The notes below the pieces were generated by a model. It was not told the origin of the DNA, did no database searches, and saw only the letters and a list, made by a program, of their open reading frames with translations. The translations under genes and the position numbers were made by a program. From Clostridia bacterium (GTDB lineage: Bacteria > Bacillota > Clostridia > Oscillospirales > CAG-272), in contig JAGBCA010000038.1 of assembly GCA_017938205.1 (NCBI GenBank), forward strand, positions 1-54,638: a stretch of DNA of 54,638 nt. The letters are read 5' to 3'. Shown in pieces: positions 24,495-33,889 of this stretch (positions are counted from its first letter, which is position 1; every line of letters begins with the position of its first letter).

Positions 24495-27182
24495 TCAGTT
24501 CTTTTTTGGAAGAATAAAGCCGTATTCATCGGGCACGGCGTTGAATTTTCCGAGTGTTTGCACGGGATCCTCCGACTCGATCCACTTTTTGCCGCCGATG
24601 GTGATACGGAGCTTGATCGCAGTCTTTCGGTTCCATTTTTCTCTTGGAACGGCGGTGAATACGCGATACAGCACCGATCCGTCCTCGCGCACCTCACGTT
24701 CAAGGCGATGCTTTGCAAGCTCCTCGTTCACCTTTTCGCCAAAGAGCGACTGATGCGATGTGGCGTTGGAATCAAGACCAAGCCCGGGCGCATAACAGAG
24801 CAAGGACTCGCCGTGTGTCGGCATCGGGCGCTCACTGACAACAACACCGCATTCCGGCATAAAGAGATCAAACTCATAATGCAGAGTTACGTTCTCGCCG
24901 AGCGGACAACGAACGGTTGCGAGAACGCCCTCTTCCGTCTGATCTACACGGAAGGCGCGTTTTTCATCCAGAGCGATCTCGCCGTCACCGAGGCGATAGG
25001 CGTTTTCTCCCTCGGCGTAGTAATAGCCGATCGGTGCCTTTCCTTCGGCAATGCGGGCTTCAACGGCAGGAAATTCCGTGGCAAGGAGCGTTTCCAGCCA
25101 TTTTACGCGATCGAGCAGTTTTTCGGGGAAAAACTTGAAGCCCTCGGCCTCCGAATGGTAGCCAAGGCGGCTGTCCTTCTCGCAAATTGCGACCATGTTT
25201 TGGGAATTCTCCATCTCGGCGCGCACGATCTTCTTCATTTCGGCAAGGATCTCGCTTGCATTTCCCTCTCCCTTGCCAAGTGCGGCACGCAGGCGGTAGA
25301 ACTTCAAAATGTTCAGACCGGAGGAGAAGAGAATGCCGAGTGCTCCCGCAAGCGTGGAAAGCTCGTTATCCTCGGGAAGCGGAAGAAACGAAAGCCCCTT
25401 TTGGAAGTTTGCCGAAATGCGTGTGGCTAAGGTGATCGCTTCATCCAAGGTATGACCGCGGAAGAGGCATTCGCCGATACGGTCACCGTCCGGGACGTCG
25501 GGCAGGAGCCAGGTGCGCGAGAGCGGATTGTTTTTCGGCAAAAGCTGCAGCTTCCATACCACACCGTCGTGCATCGGGCCGTAGTAGTTGAACATCACGT
25601 TCGTGGGATAATTTTTATAGCCCGCCTCAAAGGCGTTCCATGCGGCAACCACCCCTGCGGCGCAGCTTTCGCCATAAAGGCGAGCGGCGTATTCCAGAAG
25701 GAATTTTTCCTTGCTTTCAAACGTGTCGAGAAAGGAGAGCGCGCCCGAGGCGCGGCTCATCAAGGAAGGATAGTTTCCGAAGTACCAGCACTCCATAATG
25801 CCCGTGGTGCCAAGCTCGCGCGCGATCTTATATTTATCGTAGAGGATGCCCGGAGCGGGGATATAGGGCACGGTGGCAAGCTCGTGCGAATTGCAGACCT
25901 GCATCTTTGCCCACATCTCACAGCCGCGCTTCTTCGCTTCCTCGGCGGTGGCGATATAGGTATCGCAGGGGCCAACGTAGGAGAGCCAATAATCCCAGGC
26001 AACGCGCGGCTTTCCAAGCTGCATATTGATGCCGCCGTCCTCGAAGTTTTGCATCATCACCACGTCAAGGGGGCATTTCTGTGCGTATTCGCGCACGTCA
26101 CGTTCTTCCCAATAGCGGTGGCTATAAGTCCAGCTGATGAATGCCGCACCCGTGCCCGCGCGGCGGATGCCCTCCTTGATGGTATCCACGCAATAGGCAA
26201 GGTTTTCGCCGCGGCTGAATTTTTGACAGCGCGGACAGTGCACGTAGCTGGCAACCGAGGGGCAGGTGGTGGTTCGCTCCCCCGCCGTGATGCTGATATA
26301 ACCGCCGAGATCGGGAACGGTGCGAAAGAGCTTTTCCACCGCGCCGATCACATATTCGCGCGATGCCTCCTGCCTCAGGCAGATCGGATGCCTGCCGTTG
26401 GATCTTTTGCCGCCGAGAAGCTCCGGATGCGTGGCGGCCTCCTCGTCCGTGATGCCGTGCGGCTCAATGGCAAAGATAAAGACCTTCACGCCGTAGCGCT
26501 TACAGCGTTCTACCACGCGCGAAAGCTTTGCGATGCGGCGCGCGACCTCTTCCTTATTCTGCGAGAAGATCGGCATATCGATCAGGGCGCGGAAGCTTGT
26601 ATAGATCCAAAGACCGTTGGTGCCGTTATGTGCAAGACGGTTCAGATACGCCTCGGGATAATAATCCACCTCGTCAAGAAGCTCGTCTCCGAATTTCGGG
26701 GCGCGATTGGTGGGGCTGAAGAAGCCGCGCGTCATACGCGTTTTGATATAGGGACGCCTTTCCACCGTTCCGAGCGGAAGGAACGGCCCTTCATTTTTCG
26801 TCATTTCCTCTTCAAGATAGACGAGCGCACGGCGCACGCCCTCGGTCTCCTCTGCGGTTACCGTTACGCCGCTCTCTGAAACTCGGATGCGAAAGCTTTC
26901 GCTAACGCCCTTCACGTGTCCCTTTTCGATTACAATGGGAAAGCGGTCGCCGCCGACCTTCGTGACCGAAAGAAAGGCCGCGAGATCCTCGTAGGCAGAG
27001 GAAAGAATCGTTTCCCCCTCGGGAAATTTTTGTTTTATATAGAGCCCTTTTACAGAGATCTCGCCCTCGCGCGGGGTCACTCGTTTGCCAAAACCAAGTG
27101 GCGCACGCGCGTGCACGGGACTCGAAAGATCGGCAATAAAGCCCGGGCTTGGCTGGCGGTCAAAAAACGGATCGATACGCAT
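24495..27182 (-). CDS. Large putative glycoside hydrolase (GH20b-like N-domain plus TIM barrel)
   Basis: An 895-aa protein. Residues about 60-130 resemble the small alpha/beta domain that precedes the barrel in GH20, GH67 and GH84 enzymes (SEESG-type strands, GVRRALVYLEEE). The barrel (about 145-500) includes YLNRLAHNGTNGLWIYT, VKVFIFAIEPH and ISITAGERTTTCPS. A cysteine pair, HCPRCQ, follows, as also seen in DUF4838-type proteins. A helical region and a C-terminal beta domain complete it. ERT or the EPH glutamate could be catalytic, but no family motif is certain. No signal peptide. AAGGAG precedes the ATG. I do not assign a substrate. Confidence 0.65.
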   Translation of the reverse strand: MRIDPFFDRQPSPGFIADLSSPVHARAPLGFGKRVTPREGEISVKGLYIKQKFPEGETILSSAYEDLAAFLSVTKVGGDRFPIVIEKGHVKGVSESFRIRVSESGVTVTAEETEGVRRALVYLEEEMTKNEGPFLPLGTVERRPYIKTRMTRGFFSPTNRAPKFGDELLDEVDYYPEAYLNRLAHNGTNGLWIYTSFRALIDMPIFSQNKEEVARRIAKLSRVVERCKRYGVKVFIFAIEPHGITDEEAATHPELLGGKRSNGRHPICLRQEASREYVIGAVEKLFRTVPDLGGYISITAGERTTTCPSVASYVHCPRCQKFSRGENLAYCVDTIKEGIRRAGTGAAFISWTYSHRYWEERDVREYAQKCPLDVVMMQNFEDGGINMQLGKPRVAWDYWLSYVGPCDTYIATAEEAKKRGCEMWAKMQVCNSHELATVPYIPAPGILYDKYKIARELGTTGIMECWYFGNYPSLMSRASGALSFLDTFESKEKFLLEYAARLYGESCAAGVVAAWNAFEAGYKNYPTNVMFNYYGPMHDGVVWKLQLLPKNNPLSRTWLLPDVPDGDRIGECLFRGHTLDEAITLATRISANFQKGLSFLPLPEDNELSTLAGALGILFSSGLNILKFYRLRAALGKGEGNASEILAEMKKIVRAEMENSQNMVAICEKDSRLGYHSEAEGFKFFPEKLLDRVKWLETLLATEFPAVEARIAEGKAPIGYYYAEGENAYRLGDGEIALDEKRAFRVDQTEEGVLATVRCPLGENVTLHYEFDLFMPECGVVVSERPMPTHGESLLCYAPGLGLDSNATSHQSLFGEKVNEELAKHRLEREVREDGSVLYRVFTAVPREKWNRKTAIKLRITIGGKKWIESEDPVQTLGKFNAVPDEYGFILPKKN

Positions 27183-27308
27183 AGCAAAAAGCTCCTTTTT
27201 CTTACATATAGTCCTATCATATCACAAACGATAGACGGCGTATTTAGAAAATCGTTTTACTTTTTTGAAAAATCGTAAATATATTTTTTATAATACAATG
27301 CGTTCCGA

Positions 27309-28127
27309 TCATCCTTTTGTATCATTCTCCCCATCCTTTTTGCGCTCACGGATATAAGCCGCGGGGGATTTTCCCATCATTTTTTTGAACACCTTGGAAA
27401 AATAACAAGCGTTTGCAAAGCCGCAGGCCGTGGAAAGCTCCTCGATCGATCGGACGCCCTCGCTGATCAGACGCAGAGCGTAGCGGATGCGCAGATCGTT
27501 CAGATAATCGGTGAATTTCGTACCGGTCTTTCCGCGGAAAAGATAAGAAAAATATTTTTCGCTATAAAAGAAAATGCTCGCCACAAGACCAACGCTCATT
27601 TCGGGGTTTTGCAGATTCTCCTGAATATAAGATTTGATCGCGGCAAGGCTGCGGTCCTCTGCGCCGCTCTCCTCGCAAACAAGATAGGAAAGCGTGTGCA
27701 TAAATACGGATTCCGTAATATAAAGCGCATTCTTTTCCTGCACGCGGCGGATCGATTTCATCCAATGATCCAGCAGATGCTCCTGAGAAGGATAAACTGT
27801 GACGGGCGCTTCCGCGCCGATCTGCGAAAGGATCGAGGGTATCCCCTCTCCGATCATGGATATATATAAATAGGTAAGCTCGTGCTTGGTTTCCACGATC
27901 TCATGCATCTGCCAGGGGTGCACGAGCACAAGTGTTCCCGGCTTGACGGAGTAGCTCTTTCCCTCATGGCGCAGCTCGCCCTCGCCGCAAACGAAGAGAT
28001 ACAAATAATAATGAGAATAAAAGAAGGGCTGTCGCAGCTTGTGCAGCTCCATCTCATATACGAAATGATTGTAACTTATCCTGCTGATCGGGGAGGCATT
28101 GGCAACGGTGATACAAACGTCGCGCAT
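27309..28127 (-). CDS. AraC-family transcriptional regulator
   Basis: A 272-aa regulator with an N-terminal cupin (YYLYLFVCGEGELRHEG, VKPGTLVLVHPWQMHEI) and a C-terminal double helix-turn-helix (VASIFFYSEKYFSYLFRGK, IEELSTACGFANACYFSKVF, SPAAYIRE). AAAGGAG sits seven bases before the ATG at 28127; a longer open frame upstream has no site. It is divergent from the DMT transporter gene and 126 bases upstream of the large hydrolase gene on the same strand, so either could be its target. The gap 27183-27308 shows no clear terminator. Confidence 0.88.
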   Translation of the reverse strand: MRDVCITVANASPISRISYNHFVYEMELHKLRQPFFYSHYYLYLFVCGEGELRHEGKSYSVKPGTLVLVHPWQMHEIVETKHELTYLYISMIGEGIPSILSQIGAEAPVTVYPSQEHLLDHWMKSIRRVQEKNALYITESVFMHTLSYLVCEESGAEDRSLAAIKSYIQENLQNPEMSVGLVASIFFYSEKYFSYLFRGKTGTKFTDYLNDLRIRYALRLISEGVRSIEELSTACGFANACYFSKVFKKMMGKSPAAYIRERKKDGENDTKG

Positions 28128-28233
28128 AAAAATTCTCCTTTGCATATTCCATTCTATATCCATATCATAGCATTCATTTTGCCAAAACGCAATAGAATAT
28201 GGAATTTTTTCATATTTTTCGGGATTTTTTATC

Positions 28234-28262
28234 TTTTCAAAGCGATGCGAGTGTGCTACAAT
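28234..28262 (+). promoter_or_regulatory. Promoter of the DMT transporter gene
   Basis: TTTTCA (28234-28239), 17 bases, TACAAT (28257-28262) with an extended TG. Confidence 0.55.
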
Positions 28263-28291
28263 AGTAACAAAAAAATCTATGGAGTTTGGGC

Positions 28292-29152
28292 ATGGGTTAT
28301 CTTCTGATCGTTGTATTTACACTTCTGAACCTCGGTGAGAGCATTGCTGTTCGCACCTATGCAAAGCGGCACGGCAGCGGCGGTATGCTGATGAACGCGA
28401 TCGTTGCGCTCTTTGCCGCGCTCTTCTTTCTCGTAACGGATACGGGCGGCTTTTACGCGCCGATCGAGATGCTCCCTCTTGCACTGATCAACGCTTGCCT
28501 TTTCGGCGCGGGCTTTTACTTCACCTTCATTTCCTACCGCATCGGCCCCTTTGGGCTTACGCGCTTGCTCTCCGGCTTTTCCCTGCTTTTCTCGATCTTT
28601 TACGGCATTTTCTCTCTCGGCGAAAAGCCGAGCGTGCTGACCTATATCGGAATTGTCGCTATCTTTGCCTCTATGGTGCTGATCAATTACAAGAAGAAGG
28701 GCGACGATGATGAGAAGGGCGTATCTCTGAAATGGTTTATCTGCATTATGACCTCGGTGATCGCGAACGGCTTTATCTCGATCCTAACGAGAATGCAGCA
28801 GATCCGCTTCAACGATGCCTGCTCCAACGAATTTCAGTTTATTTCCATCGGCGGCTCGTTTCTGATCCTTGCCGTTCTCGGCATCATCCTTGACCGCGAC
28901 AAGCTCCCTTACATTTTAAAGCACGGCTCGCTTTACGGCCTTATCGGCGGTGTTTTCAACGGTGCGAAAAATTTCCTCACCCTCATCATCTATACGCTCC
29001 TGCCCCTCTCCATTCTCTCTCCGATGAAAACGGGACTGAATATGATCGCAACCTTCGCAATGGCGCTCCTGTATTATAAGGAAAGATATACCAAGCGTCA
29101 GATGATCGGCGTTACCTTAGGCGTTGCCGCCGTTCTCCTGCTCGCGATTTAA
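28292..29152 (+). CDS. DMT-superfamily (EamA-like) transporter
   Basis: A 286-aa membrane protein with about ten predicted hydrophobic helices in two halves, the usual DMT size and layout. The halves are split by a charged loop (KKKGDDDEKG, near residue 133). IISYRIGPFGLTRLL-type and PLSILSPMKTGLNMIATF helices resemble the ends of EamA repeats. GGAG lies seven bases before ATG 28292. It is followed 48 bases later by the DUF4838 gene on the same strand. Import or export of a carbohydrate-related solute is inferred from context. Confidence 0.8.
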   Translation: MGYLLIVVFTLLNLGESIAVRTYAKRHGSGGMLMNAIVALFAALFFLVTDTGGFYAPIEMLPLALINACLFGAGFYFTFISYRIGPFGLTRLLSGFSLLFSIFYGIFSLGEKPSVLTYIGIVAIFASMVLINYKKKGDDDEKGVSLKWFICIMTSVIANGFISILTRMQQIRFNDACSNEFQFISIGGSFLILAVLGIILDRDKLPYILKHGSLYGLIGGVFNGAKNFLTLIIYTLLPLSILSPMKTGLNMIATFAMALLYYKERYTKRQMIGVTLGVAAVLLLAI

Positions 29153-29200
29153 CATAAATCGGCAAATAACAAAACAATTATTTACATAATGGAGAGTTTT

Positions 29201-31219
29201 ATGTTTAAAATCTATACGCTCGATACAAACGAAACCGTCACCTTTGCGGCGCACGAGCTGCGCAAGTATCTTCGCATGATGATGCCCGAATGCGGCGCTG
29301 TCACGATCGAATACAAGCCCGATGCGAGCAGCGGCTTTCGCCTTGGCTTGATGCAGCAGCTTGGGCTTGACGTATCCGACGTGCAGGATGCGGAGCTTGA
29401 CGATATTCTCTATATCGACACGGACTGCGAGGGCGGCGTTATCGCGGGCGACAATCCGCGCTCGGTGCTGCTTGCCGTTTACGAATTCTTTCGCCAAAAC
29501 GGCTGCCGCTGGCTGATGCCGGGACCGGACGGCGAATACGTTCCGCTGGAAAACATCAAGCCCGTAAAATACCGTTTTGCCCCCTCCTGCCGCTACCGCG
29601 GCTGGGGAACGGCCACCGCACACGAGCAGGGACAAATGATGGAATACGTAAATTTCTGTCCCAAGGTTGGTATGAACCTTGCGCTGATTGAGTTCGTAAT
29701 TCCTCATCAATACTGGAACGACTATTACCGCCACAACAAGAACGAAGAAAACCGCCCGCCCGAGAACGTAACGGCAGACAACGTTTTGCAATGGAAGAGA
29801 CAGCTGGAGGCAGAGATCCAACTGCGCGGCCTGCAATTCCACGACGTTGGGCACGGCTTTATCCTCGATGCCTTTGGCGTTCCCAAGGACGATGCCCCTG
29901 CCGGCTCGGAAAGAGTTCGGGATATGATGATTCCGCCCGAAAACTACAAATACACTGCGCAGCTCGCTGAGATGGGCGGAAAACGCGGCATTTGCCGCGG
30001 ATCGGGCTGGTACACGCAGTTCTGTATGTCTGATCCCGAGGCAAGAACGCTTTTTGCCGACAGCGTGATCCGCTATGCAAGAAAGCATCAAAACGTGGAT
30101 TTCCTACACGTTTGGCTGGCGGACGGATCGTTTAACCATTGCGAATGCGAAGAATGCCAAAAGAAAAAGCCCGCCGATTGGTACATTATGGCGATGAACG
30201 AGATTGACGAGCGGCTGACCGCAGAGGGACTTGCCACCCGTATCGTTTTCATCGCTTATACGGACACGATGTGGGCACCCGAAACGGAAACGATCAAGAA
30301 TCCAGAGCGCTTCTCGCTCTGCTTTGCTCCCATCACACGCACCTACTCGCGCACGCTGCGCCCCGATTATATGCCGAAGGCGACCACCGTTCCCTACATT
30401 CGCAACAAGAACCAAGCGAACCGCCCGAAGGATATCGACGAGCATTTTGCATATCTTTCGGATTGGAAGCAGGTTTTCGGCGGCTCTATCATCGGCTTTG
30501 AATACCACTCCTGGTCTGCGCACGTTTACGATATCAGCGGTCTGCAATTGGCACGCCGCGTCAACGAGGACGTAAAGATCTATAAAGACTTTGCCGTGGA
30601 CGGCTTGATCCAGGACGGATCGCAAAGACACTTCTTCCCGCACGGCATGGTCGTTTACTCCTACGCAAGAACGATGTTTGATACCTCGACCGATTACGAT
30701 GCGATTGAGGAGGATTACTTTAAAACCGCTTACGGCAAATGCTATAAGGACGTAAAACGCATTTTGGATGCAATGGCAAAAGCCATCCCCTACGGCTATT
30801 CCTCGCGCACGGATGCGGGACGCCGCCCCAACTACTACTACGATCCGAGCATGCTCTCGCGCATCCGATCCGTGCAGGGGCTCGTTGCCGAAATGCGCAC
30901 GCTGATCAAGAAAAACTACACTTCGACAGTCAGAATACAAACCGTTTCAATCCGTTTGCTTGAGCTTTACATGGATCTCGTTGAAAGCATTGCAAAAGCT
31001 TTCGAGCACAAATGCATTGGCGAAGACGAGAAAGCACTTGAATGCTTCCAAGCCATCCGCATAGAGCTCGGAAAGAAAGAGGCCGGCCTTGTTCCCTACT
31101 ACGATCACTTCCATTTTATGACCACTCTTCACGCCTGCTTCTGGGAGGGAACGAAGACCACGGATGCGCAAAAGAATGCATCCACCAGCGAAATGATGTA
31201 TCTTGACGGAACCGTCTAA
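29201..31219 (+). CDS. DUF4838-type glycoside hydrolase-like protein
   Basis: A 672-aa protein. Residues about 1-120 form a GH20b-like domain (AAHELRKYLRMMMPE, GDNPRSVLLAVYEFFRQNGC) followed by WLMPGPDGEYVP. The large DUF4838-type region then shows VWLADGSFNHCECEECQKK, a Cys pair hallmark, and GFEYHSW and GLIQDGSQRHFFPHG stretches. The C-terminal third is helical. The family is uncharacterised but is frequent in polysaccharide-utilisation contexts. The start at 29201 uses GGAGAG; an ATG at 29189 overlaps that site. It is followed 29 bases later by a Gfo/Idh oxidoreductase gene. Confidence 0.72.
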   Translation: MFKIYTLDTNETVTFAAHELRKYLRMMMPECGAVTIEYKPDASSGFRLGLMQQLGLDVSDVQDAELDDILYIDTDCEGGVIAGDNPRSVLLAVYEFFRQNGCRWLMPGPDGEYVPLENIKPVKYRFAPSCRYRGWGTATAHEQGQMMEYVNFCPKVGMNLALIEFVIPHQYWNDYYRHNKNEENRPPENVTADNVLQWKRQLEAEIQLRGLQFHDVGHGFILDAFGVPKDDAPAGSERVRDMMIPPENYKYTAQLAEMGGKRGICRGSGWYTQFCMSDPEARTLFADSVIRYARKHQNVDFLHVWLADGSFNHCECEECQKKKPADWYIMAMNEIDERLTAEGLATRIVFIAYTDTMWAPETETIKNPERFSLCFAPITRTYSRTLRPDYMPKATTVPYIRNKNQANRPKDIDEHFAYLSDWKQVFGGSIIGFEYHSWSAHVYDISGLQLARRVNEDVKIYKDFAVDGLIQDGSQRHFFPHGMVVYSYARTMFDTSTDYDAIEEDYFKTAYGKCYKDVKRILDAMAKAIPYGYSSRTDAGRRPNYYYDPSMLSRIRSVQGLVAEMRTLIKKNYTSTVRIQTVSIRLLELYMDLVESIAKAFEHKCIGEDEKALECFQAIRIELGKKEAGLVPYYDHFHFMTTLHACFWEGTKTTDAQKNASTSEMMYLDGTV

Positions 31220-31248
31220 TTCGAGAATAAAAGGAGATTATATCAGTT

Positions 31249-32364
31249 ATGAGCAAAATCGAGAAAATTCGCCTTGGCGTTGTCGGCCTTGGGCGCGGAT
31301 TGCAATCCGTTTTGGATATTATTATTGACGATGACGTGGAGCTTGTGGCCATCTGCGACAAGAACCCCGAGATGATTGAAAAGGCAAAGGCAAAGCTAAA
31401 GGAGGAATTCGGCATTGAGGAGATTGCCTCCTATCTTGACTTTGAAGAGTTTCTCAAGGCAGACACCAACACCGTTGTGATCGCGACGGACGCCGTGATG
31501 CACGTGCCATTCGTGACGAAGGCGATGGATGCCGGCAAGAACGTGCTTTCCGAGATCCCCGCCGTGAATTCTCTTGAGGAAGCAAAGGCGCTGAAAAAGG
31601 CCGTTGCCTCCCATCCCGAGCTGAAATATATGTGCGGCGAAAACGATTGCTTCCTCGGTTATATCGAGGCCTGGAAGGCAATGTACGAGGAAGGAAAATT
31701 CGGCGATATCGTTTACGCCGAGGGCGAATACCTGCATACGAAGGATTACCGCTCCTACAAGGCAGAGGACTATAAGGACGGGCACTGGCGCACCTACAAT
31801 CCCGCGATCAAATATTGCACGCACGATCTCGGCCCCTTGCTTTATATCATGGACGACAAGCCCGTTTCCGTGACCTGCATGGTGCCCGACGTGCATTACA
31901 ATCCCTATAAAAAGGATTCTTACGTGGAAAACGCCGTGATGCTCGTGAAGACCGCGAAGGGCGCCGTGATCCGCATCTGGATCTGCTTCGGCGCATACGT
32001 TGGCTACACGCACAATTACGCGATGTACGGCACGCGCGGTATGATCGAGGTGGACAAGAGCAAGAGCCGAACCGAGGCGCACTGCAAGGCAAGATTTTCG
32101 GATACGCCCAACTCCTTCGACGGCGAGAAGATCGACGTGCCGATCACCGTTTTCTCCTTCCAGGACGGCAAGGGAAAATCCCATCTCGGCATCGACCGCA
32201 AGATGATGCGCGCCTTCTTCAACTCCATCAAGGAGGACACAAAGCCCCCCATCGACGTGGATCTCGGCATCCGCATGGCGCTTGCGGGCATCCTCGCGCA
32301 CGAATCCTATCTGCAAGGCGGCGCAGCCGTTGCGATCCCCGATCCCGAGGATTTTGAAATTTGA
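31249..32364 (+). CDS. Gfo/Idh/MocA-family oxidoreductase
   Basis: A 371-aa oxidoreductase. The N-terminal GVVGLGRG binds NAD(P). The family EKP motif is changed to SEIPA (about residue 105), so the usual lysine is absent. The catalytic region YCTHDLGPLLYIMDD retains a histidine. AAAGGAG is about 12 bases before the ATG. Its position directly behind the DUF4838 gene suggests it handles a sugar released or bound by that protein. A terminator follows. Confidence 0.85.
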   Translation: MSKIEKIRLGVVGLGRGLQSVLDIIIDDDVELVAICDKNPEMIEKAKAKLKEEFGIEEIASYLDFEEFLKADTNTVVIATDAVMHVPFVTKAMDAGKNVLSEIPAVNSLEEAKALKKAVASHPELKYMCGENDCFLGYIEAWKAMYEEGKFGDIVYAEGEYLHTKDYRSYKAEDYKDGHWRTYNPAIKYCTHDLGPLLYIMDDKPVSVTCMVPDVHYNPYKKDSYVENAVMLVKTAKGAVIRIWICFGAYVGYTHNYAMYGTRGMIEVDKSKSRTEAHCKARFSDTPNSFDGEKIDVPITVFSFQDGKGKSHLGIDRKMMRAFFNSIKEDTKPPIDVDLGIRMALAGILAHESYLQGGAAVAIPDPEDFEI

Positions 32365-32379
32365 ACAAAAAGGCCTTGA

Positions 32380-32416
32380 GCGGTTTTGCTTTTTTTGCAA
32401 AACCGCCCGTTTTTTT
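32380..32416 (+). terminator. Terminator
   Basis: GCGGTTTTGC pairs with GCAAAACCGC around a T-rich loop, followed by CCGTTTTTTT. It ends the DMT/DUF4838/Gfo-Idh unit. Confidence 0.85.
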
Positions 32417-32427
32417 CGAAATTGGGA

Positions 32428-32456
32428 TTGCATTTTTTTACGCTTTGTGCTATATT
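32428..32456 (+). promoter_or_regulatory. Promoter of the MATE / isomerase / PHP unit
   Basis: TTGCAT (32428-32433), 17 bases, TATATT (32451-32456) with an extended TG. Confidence 0.65.
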
Positions 32457-32494
32457 ATTTTTAAAGATTTAAAAGTGAGGAAGGAAACGGGGAT

Positions 32495-33868
32495 ATGAAG
32501 GGCAATAAGGATTTTCTCGGTACAGAGCCCGTAGGACGGCTGCTCTTCAAGCTCGCGATCCCAACGGTTCTTTCTCAGCTCGTGAATATGCTCTACAATA
32601 TCATAGACCGCATATATATCGGTCACATTGCGGGCATCGGCGATCTTGCGCTCACGGGCGTTGGCATCTGTATGCCGCTGATCATGCTGGTTTCGGCCTT
32701 TGCCTTTCTCGGCAGCGCAGGCGGCGCGCCCAGAGCATCTATCTTTCTTGGCGAGGGCAAGCGCGAGGAGGCGGAAAAGACGCTTGGCGGCTGTTTCTCC
32801 TTTCAGATCCTGCTCTCGGCCTTGCTGACGGCACTTCTGCTCCTCTTCTCCGAGGACCTTTTGCTGGCCTTCGGCGGCAGCGAGAATACGATCGGCTATG
32901 CGGTGGATTATATGCGGATCTATGCGATCGGCACGGTGTTCGTGCAGCTGACGCTCGGCATGAACGCCTACATCACCGCGCAGGGCTTTACGGGCTTCGG
33001 CATGGTTTCCGTGCTGATCGGCGCAGGGCTGAATATCCTCTTGGATCCGCTCTTCATTTTTGCTTGTGATATGGGTGTGCGCGGTGCGGCACTTGCAACC
33101 GTGATCTCGCAGGCGGCATCCTGCACTTTCGTTCTTTTCTTCCTTTTCAGCAAAAAAAGCACGCTTCGCATCCGTGCGAAGAATCTGCGCCCCGAGGCAA
33201 AGCTGCTTCTCCCCTGCATTGCGCTCGGCCTCTCCCCCTTCGTGATGCAAGCGAGTGAGAGCGCGGTAGCCGTTTGCTTTAACACCTCCCTGCAATCCTA
33301 CGGAGGTGATATTGCCGTGGGGGCCATGACGATCCTGACGAGCGTGATGCAGTTCGCCATGCTTCCCCTGCAAGGTCTTGCGCAGGGCGCACAGCCGATC
33401 ACAAGCTATAATTTCGGCGCAAAAAACGCCTCGCGCGTAAAAAAATCCTTCCGTCTGCTTCTCTTAGTAAGTCTTATCTATTCCTTCACGCTTTGGGGAT
33501 TGATCATGCTCTTTCCCCGTGCGTTCGCCGGTATGTTCACCACCGAGGCGGCACTTCTTGATTTTACGGCGAGAGCACTTCGGATCTACTGCGCGGTGCT
33601 TTGCATCTTCGGCCTGCAGACCGCCTGCCAGATGACCTTTCTTGCGCTTGGGCGCGCAAAAGAATCCATCCTTGTTGCCGTGGTGCGCAAGTTCGTTTTG
33701 CTTCTGCCGCTCATTTATATCGTCCCTCTCTTCACAGAGAGCAAGGTGATGGGGGTATATCTCGCAGAGCCGATCTGCGACTTTTTGGCCGTTACCTTCA
33801 CGGCATTCACCTTCCGCCATCATTTTAAAAAAGCGATGCAAAAAATAGAAGAAAGCAAAAAAGCATAA
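32495..33868 (+). CDS. MATE-family efflux transporter
   Basis: A 457-aa protein with about twelve hydrophobic helices in two homologous halves and full MATE length. The N-terminal LLFKLAIPTVLSQLVNMLYN and IDRIYIGHIAG, the ALTGVGICMP helix and GLAQGAQPITSYNFGA are classic MATE signatures. Such proteins export cationic or hydrophobic compounds using Na+ or H+ gradients. AGGAAGG precedes the ATG. It leads a unit with a TIM-barrel isomerase and a PHP hydrolase gene, which is unusual company for a drug pump. Confidence 0.92.
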   Translation: MKGNKDFLGTEPVGRLLFKLAIPTVLSQLVNMLYNIIDRIYIGHIAGIGDLALTGVGICMPLIMLVSAFAFLGSAGGAPRASIFLGEGKREEAEKTLGGCFSFQILLSALLTALLLLFSEDLLLAFGGSENTIGYAVDYMRIYAIGTVFVQLTLGMNAYITAQGFTGFGMVSVLIGAGLNILLDPLFIFACDMGVRGAALATVISQAASCTFVLFFLFSKKSTLRIRAKNLRPEAKLLLPCIALGLSPFVMQASESAVAVCFNTSLQSYGGDIAVGAMTILTSVMQFAMLPLQGLAQGAQPITSYNFGAKNASRVKKSFRLLLLVSLIYSFTLWGLIMLFPRAFAGMFTTEAALLDFTARALRIYCAVLCIFGLQTACQMTFLALGRAKESILVAVVRKFVLLLPLIYIVPLFTESKVMGVYLAEPICDFLAVTFTAFTFRHHFKKAMQKIEESKKA

Positions 33869-33889
33869 TTTTTGAAAGGATATACCGAT

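Noticed and set aside
25452-26879. 475-aa plus-strand open frame opposite the large hydrolase gene
   Set aside because: Antisense shadow without ribosome site or domain; the minus-strand protein is coherent.
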